Shown: positions 9,473 through 18,482, counted from the first letter of the stretch. The stretch is DNA of 64,000 nt from Streptomyces sp. CB02959 (GCF_002803155.1 NZ_NNBP01000004.1:985-64984); one strand, 5' to 3'. Notes: generated by a model from the letters alone, not told the origin. Numbers and translations: made by a program.

Positions 9473-10622
9473 CGGGCACCTCCATCTCGACAGTGGTGCC
9501 CGTGCCGGGCTCCGATTCCACGGTGAGCTTGCCGCCGACGCCGCCGGCGCGGTCACGCATCGACACCAGTCCGAGGTGCCGGCCGGCCCGGCGGACCGCG
9601 CGGGTGTCGAAGCCCTGCCCGTCGTCGGCGATCCGCAGCAGGGCGCCCTGGCCGGACCGGGTGAGGCTGACCTCGACGCGCTCGGCGCCGGAGTGCCGCA
9701 GCGCGTTGTGCAGCGCCTCCTGGGCGACCCGGAGCATCGCCTCCTCCTGGGCGCTGGGCAGGGCCCGTACGCCCTGGGCGGTGAAGGTGACGCGGGCGGA
9801 GTGGGCCCGGTCCAGGACCTGGGCCTGGGACCGCAGGGTGGCCACCAGGCCGTCCTCGTCGAGGGCCGCGGGGCGGAGCTCGACGACGGCGGCGCGGAGC
9901 TCGTCGGCGGCCTCCGCGGCCAGCGCGGCGACCTGGTGGAGCTCGTCCTTGGCGCGGGCCGGGTCGCGGTCGACCAGGGCGGTCGCGGCCTGGGCGGTCA
10001 GCCGGAGCGAGAAGAGCTTCTGGGAGACGGCGTCGTGCAGCTCGTGGGCGAGCCGGGCGCGCTCGCCGGCGATGGTGAGCTCGCGGCTGCGCTCGTAGAG
10101 GCGGGCGTTGGTGAGGGCGATGGCGGCGTGCTGGGCGAGTATCCCCAGGAGCCGCTCGTCCTCTTCGGTGAAGAGGCAGCCGTCCCTGCCGGAAGGAGGG
10201 TCCTTGGGGCAGCGCTTGTTGGCCAGGAAGAGGGCGCCGAGGATCTCGTCGCCGTCGGCGACCGGCAGGCCGAGGAAGTCGGACATGTCCGGGTGGGCGG
10301 CGGGCCAGCCGCCGAAGCGGGGGTCCTCGCGGACGTCGGCGAGCCGCTCGGGGGTGGCGTTGTGCAGCATCGCGGCGAGGATGCCGTGCTGGCGGGGCAG
10401 CGGGCCGATGGCCTTCCACTGCTCGGCGCTGACACCGTCCACGACGAACTGGGCGAAGCCCCCGTGATCGTCCGGCACGCCGAGCGCGGCGTACTCGGCG
10501 TCCAGCAGCTCGCGGGCCGAGGCGACGATCGTCTTGAGGACGTCGCGCACCTCCAGATGCCTGCTCATGGCCAGGATCGCGGTGCTCACCGCGGGGATCC
10601 CGGCCCCCGGTCCGTTGCTCAT
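9465..10622 (-). CDS. GAF-domain sensor histidine kinase (HisKA_3 type)
   Basis: 385 residues from MSNGPGAG. A GAF domain spans about 20-175 (including HNATPERLADVREDPRF and FLGLPVADGDEILGALFLANK). A HisKA_3 dimerisation helix carries the phospho-His in AHELHDAVSQ (His196), and a C-terminal HATPase_c has EALHNALRHSGA, DDGQGF and GLVSMRDRA. No transmembrane helix is visible, so it senses a cytoplasmic signal. It shows the DevS/NreB-type arrangement, but nothing in the sequence shows whether the GAF pocket binds heme. It is coupled to the response regulator. Confidence 0.92.
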   Translation of the reverse strand: MSNGPGAGIPAVSTAILAMSRHLEVRDVLKTIVASARELLDAEYAALGVPDDHGGFAQFVVDGVSAEQWKAIGPLPRQHGILAAMLHNATPERLADVREDPRFGGWPAAHPDMSDFLGLPVADGDEILGALFLANKRCPKDPPSGRDGCLFTEEDERLLGILAQHAAIALTNARLYERSRELTIAGERARLAHELHDAVSQKLFSLRLTAQAATALVDRDPARAKDELHQVAALAAEAADELRAAVVELRPAALDEDGLVATLRSQAQVLDRAHSARVTFTAQGVRALPSAQEEAMLRVAQEALHNALRHSGAERVEVSLTRSGQGALLRIADDGQGFDTRAVRRAGRHLGLVSMRDRAGGVGGKLTVESEPGTGTTVEMEVPGG

Positions 10623-10814
10623 GCGTTCACCGTACCGGCGTGCCGAGCGGCCCGTATCGGTCCGCCGACGCTCCGTGCCTAGGGCGGCGGGCCTAGGTCG
10701 AACGCCCCGCCCCGGCCGTACGCGGGCACTCCCCCGTGATCCATTTCTTCGACTTTGTGTAGTTATGTGCCTTATTTGCTCTCTATGCATGGATGCGCCT
10801 TATGCGTGCAGAGA

Positions 10815-10921
10815 CCCCTATATATAGAGACACCCCATATAAGGGGTTCGGTGGGGCGGCTGCGGGAGTGGACGAGCAGGGCGCGACGGAATCAGAGCTT
10901 GTCCCCTTATATAGGGACAAG
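10815..10921. promoter_or_regulatory. Cluster of three AT-cored palindromes upstream of the IYD-like gene
   Basis: Three related sites of the type CCCC(W6-7)GGGG: 10815-10829 with perfect core CTATATATAG; 10832-10847 ACCCCATATAAGGGGT; and 10898-10921 with 8-bp perfect arms CTTGTCCC/GGGACAAG around CTTATATA. Sites 1 and 2 are 17 bp apart centre to centre and site 3 lies 70 bp further. They are strikingly AT-rich for this genome and sit between the divergent kinase and flavoprotein genes, so they are likely operators or promoter elements. The regulator is unknown. Confidence 0.6.
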
Positions 10922-11035
10922 GTCGGGTGGGTCCGGCAGGCGGCTTCGCGTCGTTCTCGCCGGGGAGGCGGGCGGTATCGGCACTCCTGCGGTGAGCCGC
11001 GCCTCCTGCCGCCGGCGCGACCCCAGACTCTGGGC

Positions 11036-11767
11036 ATGTCCTCTTCATCTCAGGCGCGCACCGCGCCGACATCCCCGGCGGAGCGCTGGACGCCGACCCA
11101 CGGAGAGCCCTACCGGCCGGTGCCGTACCGGCCCGAGCGGATGCCCGCGGCCGAGTCGCTGACCCGCGCCGCCGAGCTGCGGGAGCGGATGGACCGGCGG
11201 CGGACGGTCCGGCAGTTCGCCGCCGACCCGGTGCCCGAGCAGGTGGTCCGGGACGCGATCGCCTGCGCGGCCACCGCACCGTCCGGGGCGCATCAGCAGC
11301 CGTGGACGTTCGTCCTGGTCAAGGACCCCGAGGTGCGCCGCCGGATCAGGGCGGCGGCGGAGGCCGAGGAGCAGCGCTCCTACGAGGGGCGGCTGGGCGA
11401 GGAGTGGCTGGCGGCGCTGCGGCCGCTGGGTACGGACGAGGTCAAGCCGCACCTGACCGATGCCCCGCAGCTGATCGTGGTCTTCCAGCAGCGGCACTGG
11501 CTGGGCCCGGACGGCAGTACCCGCAAGCACTACTACGTGGACGAGTCGGTGGGGATCGCGGTCGGGATGCTGCTGTCCGCGCTGCACCTGTCCGGGCTGG
11601 CGGCGCTGGTGCATACGCCCAGTCCGATGCGGTTCCTCCAGGAGGTGCTGGGGCGGCCGGCGAACGAGAAGGCGTTCGCGGTGATTCCCGTCGGGTACCC
11701 CGCGGCGGACTGCCGGGTGCCCGACCTGGTACGGAAGACCCTTGACCAGGTGCTCGTCGAGGTCTGA
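11036..11767 (+). CDS. Iodotyrosine deiodinase-like nitroreductase (FMN-dependent)
   Basis: 243 residues. The nitroreductase-fold FMN protein closely follows iodotyrosine deiodinase (IYD), which reductively dehalogenates halotyrosines. MDRRRTVRQF (52-61) and TAPSGAHQQPWTFV (80-93) supply FMN contacts. EEQRSYEGRL (111-120), followed by the Lys in DEVKPHL, gives the Glu112-Tyr116-Lys137 set that in IYD clamps the amino-acid zwitterion. HTPSPMRFL (193-201) has the Thr that hydrogen-bonds flavin N5. The C-terminal PVGYPAADCRVPDL and KTLDQVLVEV also match. The ATG lacks a clear RBS. The substrate is inferred, not shown. Confidence 0.85.
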   Translation: MSSSSQARTAPTSPAERWTPTHGEPYRPVPYRPERMPAAESLTRAAELRERMDRRRTVRQFAADPVPEQVVRDAIACAATAPSGAHQQPWTFVLVKDPEVRRRIRAAAEAEEQRSYEGRLGEEWLAALRPLGTDEVKPHLTDAPQLIVVFQQRHWLGPDGSTRKHYYVDESVGIAVGMLLSALHLSGLAALVHTPSPMRFLQEVLGRPANEKAFAVIPVGYPAADCRVPDLVRKTLDQVLVEV

Positions 11768-11868
11768 CGGCACACAGCTCGCCCACAGCCTGCGCACAGC
11801 GTGTGCGACTGCAACTACTACCGGCGAGATAAACCCTGACCCGGTGTGACCCCGCGCATAGGGCGCAG

Positions 11869-11979
11869 GTCACTTACGACCCCGGTTAGTGGACCAACAA
11901 TTCGTCCTTGAACTGGGAATATTCCGTTCCGGACGCATTCCCTGCCAGCCCGGTTCCACTAACCGGGGTCGTACGTCAC
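11869..11979. repeat. Long spaced inverted repeat upstream of the transglycosylase gene
   Basis: A 25-nt arm at 11869-11893 (core TACGACCCCGGTTAGTGGA) is repeated inverted at 11955-11979 with 2 mismatches, leaving a 61-nt spacer. It could fold as a long-stemmed leader structure in the mRNA of the secreted transglycosylase, whose start is 128 bp downstream, or act as paired operator half-sites. It does not contain the conserved elements of the c-di-AMP (ydaO) riboswitch often found before such genes. Confidence 0.7.
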
Positions 11980-12106
11980 ATCATTGCCCGGCGAATTTCC
12001 GGCCGCTAAGAATGGCTCCCGTCGCTCGGCGCCGTGATGAGAACTCGGCGTTCTGCCGCCGCTCATGGCCCGTGTGACGTCCCCCATTGGAAGAGGTCGA
12101 GCCGCC

Positions 12107-12856
12107 ATGTCCAAGTACGCCGTCTCCGGTCTGAATCTGACCCGTGCCCACAAGTTCACCGCCGCCGGCATAGCCGCCGCCGGTGCCGCCGCACTGGTCC
12201 TCACCGCCGTCCCGGGTGCCGACGCCGGCCAGGGCAAGGCCGAGGCCGCCTCCGCCAGCCTCAACGTCAAGCCGGTGGCCTTCAGCGCCGTCGACACCGC
12301 CGCCCGCGCCCAGCAGGCCACCATCGCCCAGCAGGCCGACACCTCCGCCGCCCAGGGCAAGGCCGCGGCCGCGGCCGCCAAGCAGAAGGCCGAGGCCGCC
12401 GCCAAGGCAAAGGCCGAGGCCAAGGCCGCCGCCAAGGCGAAGGCCGAGAAGGAGCGCCAGGTCAAGGAGGCCGTGAGCCGCGCCGCCGTGCGCCAGGCCA
12501 TCCCCGCCGCGGTGCAGAAGCCGGCGAAGGTCTACCCGAACAACCTCGACGGCTGGATCCGCGAGTCGCTGGACGTCATGGCCAAGCACAACATCCCGGG
12601 CAGCTACAACGGCATCTACCGCAACCTGATGCGCGAGTCGTCCGGCAACCCCAAGGCGATCAACCTCTGGGACTCCAACGCCCAGGCGGGCATCCCGTCC
12701 AAGGGCCTGCTCCAGGTCATCGACCCGACGTTCCGTCAGTACCACGTCGCCGGTACCTCCTGGGACATCTACAACCCGGTCGCCAACATCACCGCCGCCT
12801 GCAACTACGCGGCCGCCAAGTACGGCTCGATGGACAACGTCAACTCGGCCTACTGA
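12107..12856 (+). CDS. Secreted lytic transglycosylase (SLT domain)
   Basis: 249 residues: Sec signal (about 1-40, cleavage near PGADA), a low-complexity linker, an Ala/Lys/Glu-rich helical stretch (about 85-122, repeated AKAEAKAAAK units), and a C-terminal SLT fold (about 143-249). RNLMRESSGNPKAIN places the catalytic Glu177, followed by GLLQVIDPTF. It cleaves peptidoglycan glycan strands in the cell wall. An earlier in-frame ATG at 12065 is possible, but GGAAGAGG precedes the ATG at 12107. A long inverted repeat upstream may regulate it, and a perfect hairpin follows. Confidence 0.88.
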   Translation: MSKYAVSGLNLTRAHKFTAAGIAAAGAAALVLTAVPGADAGQGKAEAASASLNVKPVAFSAVDTAARAQQATIAQQADTSAAQGKAAAAAAKQKAEAAAKAKAEAKAAAKAKAEKERQVKEAVSRAAVRQAIPAAVQKPAKVYPNNLDGWIRESLDVMAKHNIPGSYNGIYRNLMRESSGNPKAINLWDSNAQAGIPSKGLLQVIDPTFRQYHVAGTSWDIYNPVANITAACNYAAAKYGSMDNVNSAY

Positions 12857-12897
12857 GCCGGACGTTCGCCGCGGACCGCGGCACCGTGCACACCGCC

Positions 12898-12931
12898 GAG
12901 GGGCGGCACCCGATTCCGGGTGCCGCCCCTC
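12898..12931. terminator. Bidirectional terminator between transglycosylase and FHA-ABC genes
   Basis: Perfect 15-bp stem GAGGGGCGGCACCCG (12898-12912) with CGGGTGCCGCCCCTC (12917-12931) and a 4-nt loop, lying between two convergent genes. It probably serves both. Confidence 0.85.
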
Positions 12932-12957
12932 GGGCGTGCCGTTGCGGTGACCGCGCG

Positions 12958-15507
12958 CTACTTGCGCATGACCTCCGGCTCGTGGCGGCGCAGCAGCCGC
13001 GCGACGATGAAGGCGAGCGCCACGCCGAGGGTGACCAGGAGGACCACGTCCATCACGTAGACGCCGGTCTGGTGCTTCCACAGCGGGTCCGGGTTGCCGG
13101 GCTCCCAGGGCAGCAGGGTGTTCATGTCCTCGGTGGCGCCGAGTGCGGCGACCGCCCAACGGGACGGCATCAGCCAGGAGACCTGGGAGACGCCGACGGT
13201 GTCGAAGAGCTGGAAGAGGACGCCGGTGAAGACGACCTGGACGATGGCGAACATCACCAGCAGCGGCATGGTCTTCTCGGCGGTCTTGACCAGCGACGAG
13301 ATGATCAGGCCGACCATCATCGAGGTGAAGCCGAGGGCGATGATCGCGATCGTCATCTCGACGGCCGGGGCCTTGGCGACGAGCAGGCCCTGGGACGGCA
13401 TCGGCCGGGTGGAGAAGCCGATGGCCGCGATGATCACGCCCTGGAGGGCGGTGGCCACGCCGAGCACGATGATCTTCGACATCAGGTACGCCGAACGCGA
13501 CAGGCCGGTGGCCCGTTCGCGCTCGTAGATGACCCGCTCCTTGATCAGCTCACGGACCGAGTTGGCCGCGCCGGAGAAGCACATGCCGACCGCGAGGATC
13601 AGCGAGATGGTGCTCGCGTCGCGGTTGGTCTGGTGCTTGGCGACCGGTCCGTACCCGAGGCCATAGTCGCTGGGGATCAGCAGGGAGACCACGCCGAGGA
13701 CGGCCGGCAGGATCACCATCAGGGCGAGGAAGCCCCGGTCGGAGGCGAGCACCGAGACGTAGCGCCGCATCAGGGTCCACAGTTGGGAGCCCCAGCTCTG
13801 GGACTTCTGTATGCGGGCCGGCGGGGCCTGGACGTTGACCGACTGCGGCGGGGCGGCGTCGAGGTCCGCGGCGTACATCTGGTAGTGCGGGGAACCGCGC
13901 CAGCGGCCCGCCCAGTCGTAGTCGCGGTAGTTCTCGAACGCCGAGAAGACATCCGCCCAGGTCTCGTACTGGAAGAAGTTCAGTGCCTCCTCGGGCGGGC
14001 CGAAGTAGGCCACCGAACCGCCCGGGGCCATCACCAACAGCCGGTCGCACAGGGCGAGTTCGGCCACCGAGTGGGTGACGACCAGGACCGTGCGGCCGTC
14101 GTCGGCGAGACCGCGCAGCAGCTGCATGACGTCGCGGTCCATGCCCGGGTCGAGGCCCGAGGTCGGCTCGTCCAGGAAGATCAGCGACGGCTTGGTCAGC
14201 AGCTCCAGGGCGACCGAGACGCGCTTGCGCTGACCGCCGGAGAGCGAGGTGACCTTCTTGTCCTTGTGGACGTCGAGCTTGAGCTCGCGCAGCACCTCGT
14301 TGATCCGGGCCTCGCGCTCGGACTCCGCGGTGTCGCCGGGGAAGCGGAGCTTGGCGGCGTAGCGGAGCGCCTTGAGGACGGACAGCTCCTTGTGGAGGAT
14401 GTCGTCCTGCGGAACCAGGCCGATGCGCTGGCGCAGCTCGGCGAAGTGCTTGTAGAGATTCCGGTTGTCGTAGAGGACGTCGCCCTGGTTGGCGGGGCGG
14501 TAGCCGGTCAGCGCCTTGAGCAGCGTCGACTTGCCGGAACCGGAGGGGCCGATGACGGCGATCAGCGACTTCTCGGGGACGCCGAACGAGACGTCCTTGA
14601 GGATCTGCTTGCCGCCGTCGACGGTGACGGTGAGGTGGCGGGCCGAGAAGGAGACCTCGCCGGTGTCGACGAACTCCTCCAGGCGGTCGCCGACCAGCCG
14701 GAAGGTGGAGTGGCCGACGCCGACGATGTCGTTCGGGCCGACCGGCGCGCTCCCGGACTTGGGGACCGGCTGACCGTTGACGTAGGTGCCGTTGTGGCTG
14801 CCCAGGTCGCAGATCTCGAAGCGGCCGTCGGAGGTCGCGCGGAACTCCGCGTGGTGGCGGGAGACCTGGAGGTCGGAGACGACCAGCTCGTTGTCGAGCG
14901 CACGACCTATCCGCATCACCCGGTCCATGTCCAGGCGGTGGAAGGTGGTCGGACTGCGGTCGCCGCCCTGGGCCTGCGGGGCCTGCTGCTGGGGCTGCGC
15001 GGACTGCTGTGCCGGGACGGCCTGCTGGGGCGCGTGCTGCTGCGGCTGTTGGGCCTGCTGGGGCGGGACGTACGGCTGCCGGCCCTGCGGCGGAGCCTGC
15101 CAGTCCTGCTGGGCCGGCGGCTGCTGCTGCGCGGGCGGCGCCTGCCAGCCCTGGTGCGGCGCGGCCGCGGCGGGCTGCGCGCTGAAGGCGTCGGCGGGCG
15201 CCGCGGCGGCGGACAGGCTCAGCCGGGGGCCGTCGGTGGCGTTGCCCAGGTGGACGGCGGTACCAGGACCGATCTCCAGCTGCTGGATGCGCTGGCCCTG
15301 GACGTAGGTGCCGTTGGTGCTGCCGTGGTCTTCGATGAGCCAGCTGCGGCCGGACCACCGGAGGGTGGCGTGCCGCCAGGAAACCCTGGCGTCGTCGAGC
15401 ACCATGTCGCCCTGCGGATCACGCCCCACGCTGTAGGACCTGGACGGATCGAGCGTCCAGGTCCTTCCGTTCAGTTCCAGTACGAGTTCAGGCACTCCAT
15501 GCCCCAT
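12958..15507 (-). CDS. FHA-FHA-ABC transporter (ATPase and permease fused; Rv1747-like)
   Basis: 849 residues. FHA1 (about 8-98) has GRD at 28-30, SWRHA at 43-47 and GSTNGTYV at 62-69. A Gln/Pro/Ala-rich linker spans 100-185. FHA2 (about 190-275) has GR 201-202, SRHHAEF and GSHNGTYV. The ABC ATPase has Walker A GPSGSGKST 320-328, LSGGQ 422-426 and LIFLDEP 442-448. An ABC-2 permease with about six helices fills about 600-840. Mycobacterial Rv1747 has this layout and is regulated by Ser/Thr kinase phosphorylation recognised by its FHA domains. It is an exporter; the cargo is unknown. Confidence 0.93.
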   Translation of the reverse strand: MGHGVPELVLELNGRTWTLDPSRSYSVGRDPQGDMVLDDARVSWRHATLRWSGRSWLIEDHGSTNGTYVQGQRIQQLEIGPGTAVHLGNATDGPRLSLSAAAAPADAFSAQPAAAAPHQGWQAPPAQQQPPAQQDWQAPPQGRQPYVPPQQAQQPQQHAPQQAVPAQQSAQPQQQAPQAQGGDRSPTTFHRLDMDRVMRIGRALDNELVVSDLQVSRHHAEFRATSDGRFEICDLGSHNGTYVNGQPVPKSGSAPVGPNDIVGVGHSTFRLVGDRLEEFVDTGEVSFSARHLTVTVDGGKQILKDVSFGVPEKSLIAVIGPSGSGKSTLLKALTGYRPANQGDVLYDNRNLYKHFAELRQRIGLVPQDDILHKELSVLKALRYAAKLRFPGDTAESEREARINEVLRELKLDVHKDKKVTSLSGGQRKRVSVALELLTKPSLIFLDEPTSGLDPGMDRDVMQLLRGLADDGRTVLVVTHSVAELALCDRLLVMAPGGSVAYFGPPEEALNFFQYETWADVFSAFENYRDYDWAGRWRGSPHYQMYAADLDAAPPQSVNVQAPPARIQKSQSWGSQLWTLMRRYVSVLASDRGFLALMVILPAVLGVVSLLIPSDYGLGYGPVAKHQTNRDASTISLILAVGMCFSGAANSVRELIKERVIYERERATGLSRSAYLMSKIIVLGVATALQGVIIAAIGFSTRPMPSQGLLVAKAPAVEMTIAIIALGFTSMMVGLIISSLVKTAEKTMPLLVMFAIVQVVFTGVLFQLFDTVGVSQVSWLMPSRWAVAALGATEDMNTLLPWEPGNPDPLWKHQTGVYVMDVVLLVTLGVALAFIVARLLRRHEPEVMRK

Positions 15508-15958
15508 TTACATAGTCCCCCGAGTGACGCCCTGTGTGGGAAGTCTAGGGATGGCGAACATCGTGAGGAACTATTTCAGGCTCGGCCCGCGGACCGGAAA
15601 CCGGGACGGGACCGGGGTACGGGGCGCTCCCGTCGGCATCGGCGAACCCTCCCGGAGAGCCTGAAGAGCCCGTTCTGCCTGAAATGCCGGGAATTCAGGC
15701 CATTCGGTGCCGCCGCGGCGGCACCGGCCGCCCTTCCCGGGATCGAAAACGCCATACCAAAAGGGGAGTTGGAGTGCCAGCCGGGTCCCCCGGGCCGGTG
15801 CAACCGGGCGGAGGCGGACACGAGTCCATAACGATCACCGCCGGCCCCGGGACCCGGGCGCAGGACCGGCCCGGCGGCGGCCCGGCCCCCGGAGCGCGGG
15901 GTCCGAACCCCGGACACCCGTACGGTCGCCGCCGCCCGCCGGTTACCGTAAGGGCACC
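15508..15958. other. Divergent promoter region between FHA-ABC and serB
   Basis: About 450 bp between divergent starts. I see no gene or tRNA in it and no clear operator. It is moderately GC-rich, with an AT-richer patch at about 15745-15775. It presumably contains both promoters. Confidence 0.5.
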
Positions 15959-17206
15959 ATGAGCGCATCGCAGACCCCGCCTGCCGCCGCCGCACCAGGC
16001 GAAGACGAACCGACACTCCTCGTCAAGATCTTCGGGAAGGACCGGCCCGGCATCACCGCGGGCCTGTTCGACACCCTCGCCGCCTACGCCGTCGATGTCG
16101 TGGACATCGAGCAGGTGGTGACCCGGGGCCGCATCACCCTGTGCGTGCTGGTCACCGCCCCCTCCCCCGGTCAGGGCACCACCGGGTCCTCCGAAGGCGA
16201 CCTCCGCGCCACCGTGCACAGCTGGGCCGAGTCGCTGAACCTCCAGGCCGAGATCATCTCCGGCCGCGGCGACAACCGTCCGCGCGGTGTCGGCCGGTCC
16301 CACGTCACCGTGCTGGGACACCCGCTCACCGCGGAGTCGACGGCCGCGATCGCCGCGGCCATAACGGCCACGGGGGGCAACATCGACCGTATTTTCCGGC
16401 TCGCCAAGTATCCGGTGACGGCCGTCGAGTTCGCGGTCTCCGGTGCCGAGACCGAGGCGCTGCGCACCGTGCTGGCCCCGGAGGCCGCGAAGCTCGGGGT
16501 GGACGTCGCGGTGGTCGCGGCCGGGCTGCAGCGCCGGGCGCAGCGGCTGGTGGTGATGGACGTCGACTCCACCCTCATCCAGGACGAGGTCATCGAGCTG
16601 TTCGCGGCGCACGCCGGCTGCGAGGCCGAGGTCGCCGAGGTGACCGCCGCCGCGATGCGCGGCGAGCTGGACTTCGAGCAGTCGCTGCACGCCCGGGTCG
16701 AGCTGCTCGGCGGGCTGGACGCGTCCGTGGTGGACCTGGTCCGCAAGGAGGTGCGGCTCACGCCGGGGGCCCGCACCCTGGTCCGGACCCTCAAGCGGCT
16801 CGGCTACCAAGTCGGCGTGGTCTCGGGCGGATTCACCCAGGTCACCGACGCGCTCCAGGAGGAGCTGGGGCTGGACTTCGCCTCCGCCAACACCCTGGAG
16901 ATCGTCGACGGCAAGCTCACCGGGCGGGTCACCGGCGACATCGTGGACCGGGCCGGCAAGGCCCGGCTGCTGCGGCGGTTCGCGCACGAGGCCGGGGTGC
17001 CGCTGGTGCAGACCGTCGCGATCGGCGACGGCGCCAATGACCTGGACATGCTCAACGCGGCCGGGCTGGGGGTCGCCTTCAACGCCAAGCCGGTGGTCCG
17101 CGAGGCCGCGCACACCGCCGTCAACGTACCGTTCCTGGACACCGTGCTCTATCTGCTGGGGATCACCCGCGAAGAGGTCGAGGCGGCCGACACCCACGCG
17201 GAGTGA
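15959..17206 (+). CDS. serB: Phosphoserine phosphatase SerB with two ACT domains
   Basis: 415 residues. Two N-terminal ACT-type domains span about 18-105 (LLVKIFGKDRPGITAGLFDTLA) and 115-190 (SHVTVLGHPLTAEST). The HAD phosphatase follows, with nucleophile motif DVDSTLIQDE (Asp201, Asp203), VVSGGFTQV and GDGANDLDML. It dephosphorylates phosphoserine in the last step of serine biosynthesis, and the ACT domains suggest feedback by amino acids. The size fits actinobacterial SerB. The ATG at 15959 precedes the conserved region, although the frame is open further upstream. A strong hairpin follows. Confidence 0.93.
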   Translation: MSASQTPPAAAAPGEDEPTLLVKIFGKDRPGITAGLFDTLAAYAVDVVDIEQVVTRGRITLCVLVTAPSPGQGTTGSSEGDLRATVHSWAESLNLQAEIISGRGDNRPRGVGRSHVTVLGHPLTAESTAAIAAAITATGGNIDRIFRLAKYPVTAVEFAVSGAETEALRTVLAPEAAKLGVDVAVVAAGLQRRAQRLVVMDVDSTLIQDEVIELFAAHAGCEAEVAEVTAAAMRGELDFEQSLHARVELLGGLDASVVDLVRKEVRLTPGARTLVRTLKRLGYQVGVVSGGFTQVTDALQEELGLDFASANTLEIVDGKLTGRVTGDIVDRAGKARLLRRFAHEAGVPLVQTVAIGDGANDLDMLNAAGLGVAFNAKPVVREAAHTAVNVPFLDTVLYLLGITREEVEAADTHAE

Positions 17207-17279
17207 GCCGCGGGGCCGCCCTCCTGCCGCCCGGCGGCGACCCGAGGGACCGCCCCGCCCCCGCCCCGGACAACCGGAA

Positions 17280-17310
17280 GGCCCCGGTGCGCGCACTGCG
17301 CACCGGGGCC
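17280..17310 (+). terminator. Terminator after serB
   Basis: Perfect 13-bp stem GGCCCCGGTGCGC (17280-17292) with GCGCACCGGGGCC (17298-17310) and a 5-nt loop, 75 bp after the serB stop. It is followed by CCCTTCG. Confidence 0.85.
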
Positions 17311-17420
17311 CCTTCGTCGGTCACCCGCCGCCGCGGGCCGCACACCGTCCGGGACGGGCGCCGCGGCAGCCGGCGCACGGCCGGACCGGACGCGCCATGC
17401 CGTGGAGCGCCGCTGCGACC

Positions 17421-17939
17421 TCAGGCGTGCGGCGACCAGAAGGCGACGAGCCGGCCGACGCCGTGCTCGACCGACTTCCAGCTGCCGTTGAACGTCAGCA
17501 CGGCCATCGCCGACGTCGGGAAGCCGCTGCGGTTCATCCGCGCCAGCAGGTCCCCCTCGGCCTCTCCCGCCAGGGCGTCGGCGAGGGCGTGCACCCCGGG
17601 GTTGTGCCCGACGACCAAAAGGTCGCTCACCTCGTCGGAGGTCTCGTTCAGGATCGCGATGAGCTCGCCGAGGGAGGCCTCGTACAGCCGCTCCTCGTAG
17701 ACGGTCTTGGGCCGGTGCGGAAGCTCGGAGACGACCAGCTTCCAGGTCTCGCGGGTGCGGGTGGCCGTCGAGCAGAGGGACAGGTCGGGGGTGATCCCGG
17801 CACCGGCCAGCCAGCGGCCGGCGACCGGGGCGTCCTTGCGGCCGCGATCGGCGAGCGGACGCTCATGGTCGCTCTCGTCCGACCATTCGGCCTTGGCGTG
17901 TCGGAGCAGGACAATCCGGCGGGGTGTATCGACGCTCAT
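17421..17939 (-). CDS. SixA-type histidine phosphatase family protein
   Basis: 172 residues. The phosphoglycerate-mutase-like fold has the RHG-type motif LLRHAKAEW (Arg13, His14), a central STATRTRETW and the second catalytic His in VVGHNPGVHAL. The RHAK form and short length match SixA-like phosphohistidine phosphatases. It is cytoplasmic with no signal peptide. It is convergent with serB; the substrate is unknown. Confidence 0.88.
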   Translation of the reverse strand: MSVDTPRRIVLLRHAKAEWSDESDHERPLADRGRKDAPVAGRWLAGAGITPDLSLCSTATRTRETWKLVVSELPHRPKTVYEERLYEASLGELIAILNETSDEVSDLLVVGHNPGVHALADALAGEAEGDLLARMNRSGFPTSAMAVLTFNGSWKSVEHGVGRLVAFWSPHA

Positions 17940-18052
17940 GGGTCCCAGCTTCGCATGAAACCCGCCGCCCGGCGCGGGGTGTTGAAGCGCTTTGCCCGGC
18001 CGGGTGGCCCGCCCTCGGCCGGCGCCGGAAGGCACCCCCGAGCGGGCCCCGC

Positions 18053-18271
18053 TCACCCTCCGAGCCGGAGCACCCGGGCGAGGAACTCCAGCAGCGGCGC
18101 GAGGCTCTCCGGGGCCCGCGCCGCGGCGGCCGCACTCGCCTCGCCGGGGCTCACCACCAGCACCAGCAGGGCTATGAAGGAGACCACCGGCAGCGCCAAC
18201 CCCCACCACGGCAGGGCCTTCCGCAGGCGCGGTGCCTGCACTGCGGACGGGCGGCTGAACGCGGCGGACAT
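18053..18271 (-). CDS. Small single-span membrane protein
   Basis: 72 residues from MSAAFSRPSA with one strong hydrophobic helix (about 22-45, ALPWWGLALPVVSFIALLVLVV) followed by an Ala-rich helix and LEFLARVLRLGG. The family is not recognised; it looks like a conserved small Streptomyces membrane protein. The start is supported by CTGGAG upstream. An in-frame extension to 18442 is possible but lacks protein-like composition. Confidence 0.6.
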   Translation of the reverse strand: MSAAFSRPSAVQAPRLRKALPWWGLALPVVSFIALLVLVVSPGEASAAAAARAPESLAPLLEFLARVLRLGG

Positions 18272-18482
18272 GGCGGGCTCCAGGAGGTGGCGCGGGAACG
18301 GCGCGACCGCGTACGGCGGCGCGCCCACCGCGGTACCGCGGTGTGACTCCGACGCTACGGATCTCCGGCGGCCGTTCCTATCCGGGAAGCCACCCATTGA
18401 TCCCTGATACCGACCCCCTAGGGGATCGGGGGACAACCCCACCCCGGGCCACGGCGGACGGGCCGGGCGCCCGCCCTCCGGA

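Noticed and set aside
11768..12106. c-di-AMP (ydaO) riboswitch before the transglycosylase gene
   Set aside because: Such riboswitches are frequent before actinobacterial cell-wall hydrolase genes, but the conserved core elements are not present; only a long inverted repeat is seen.
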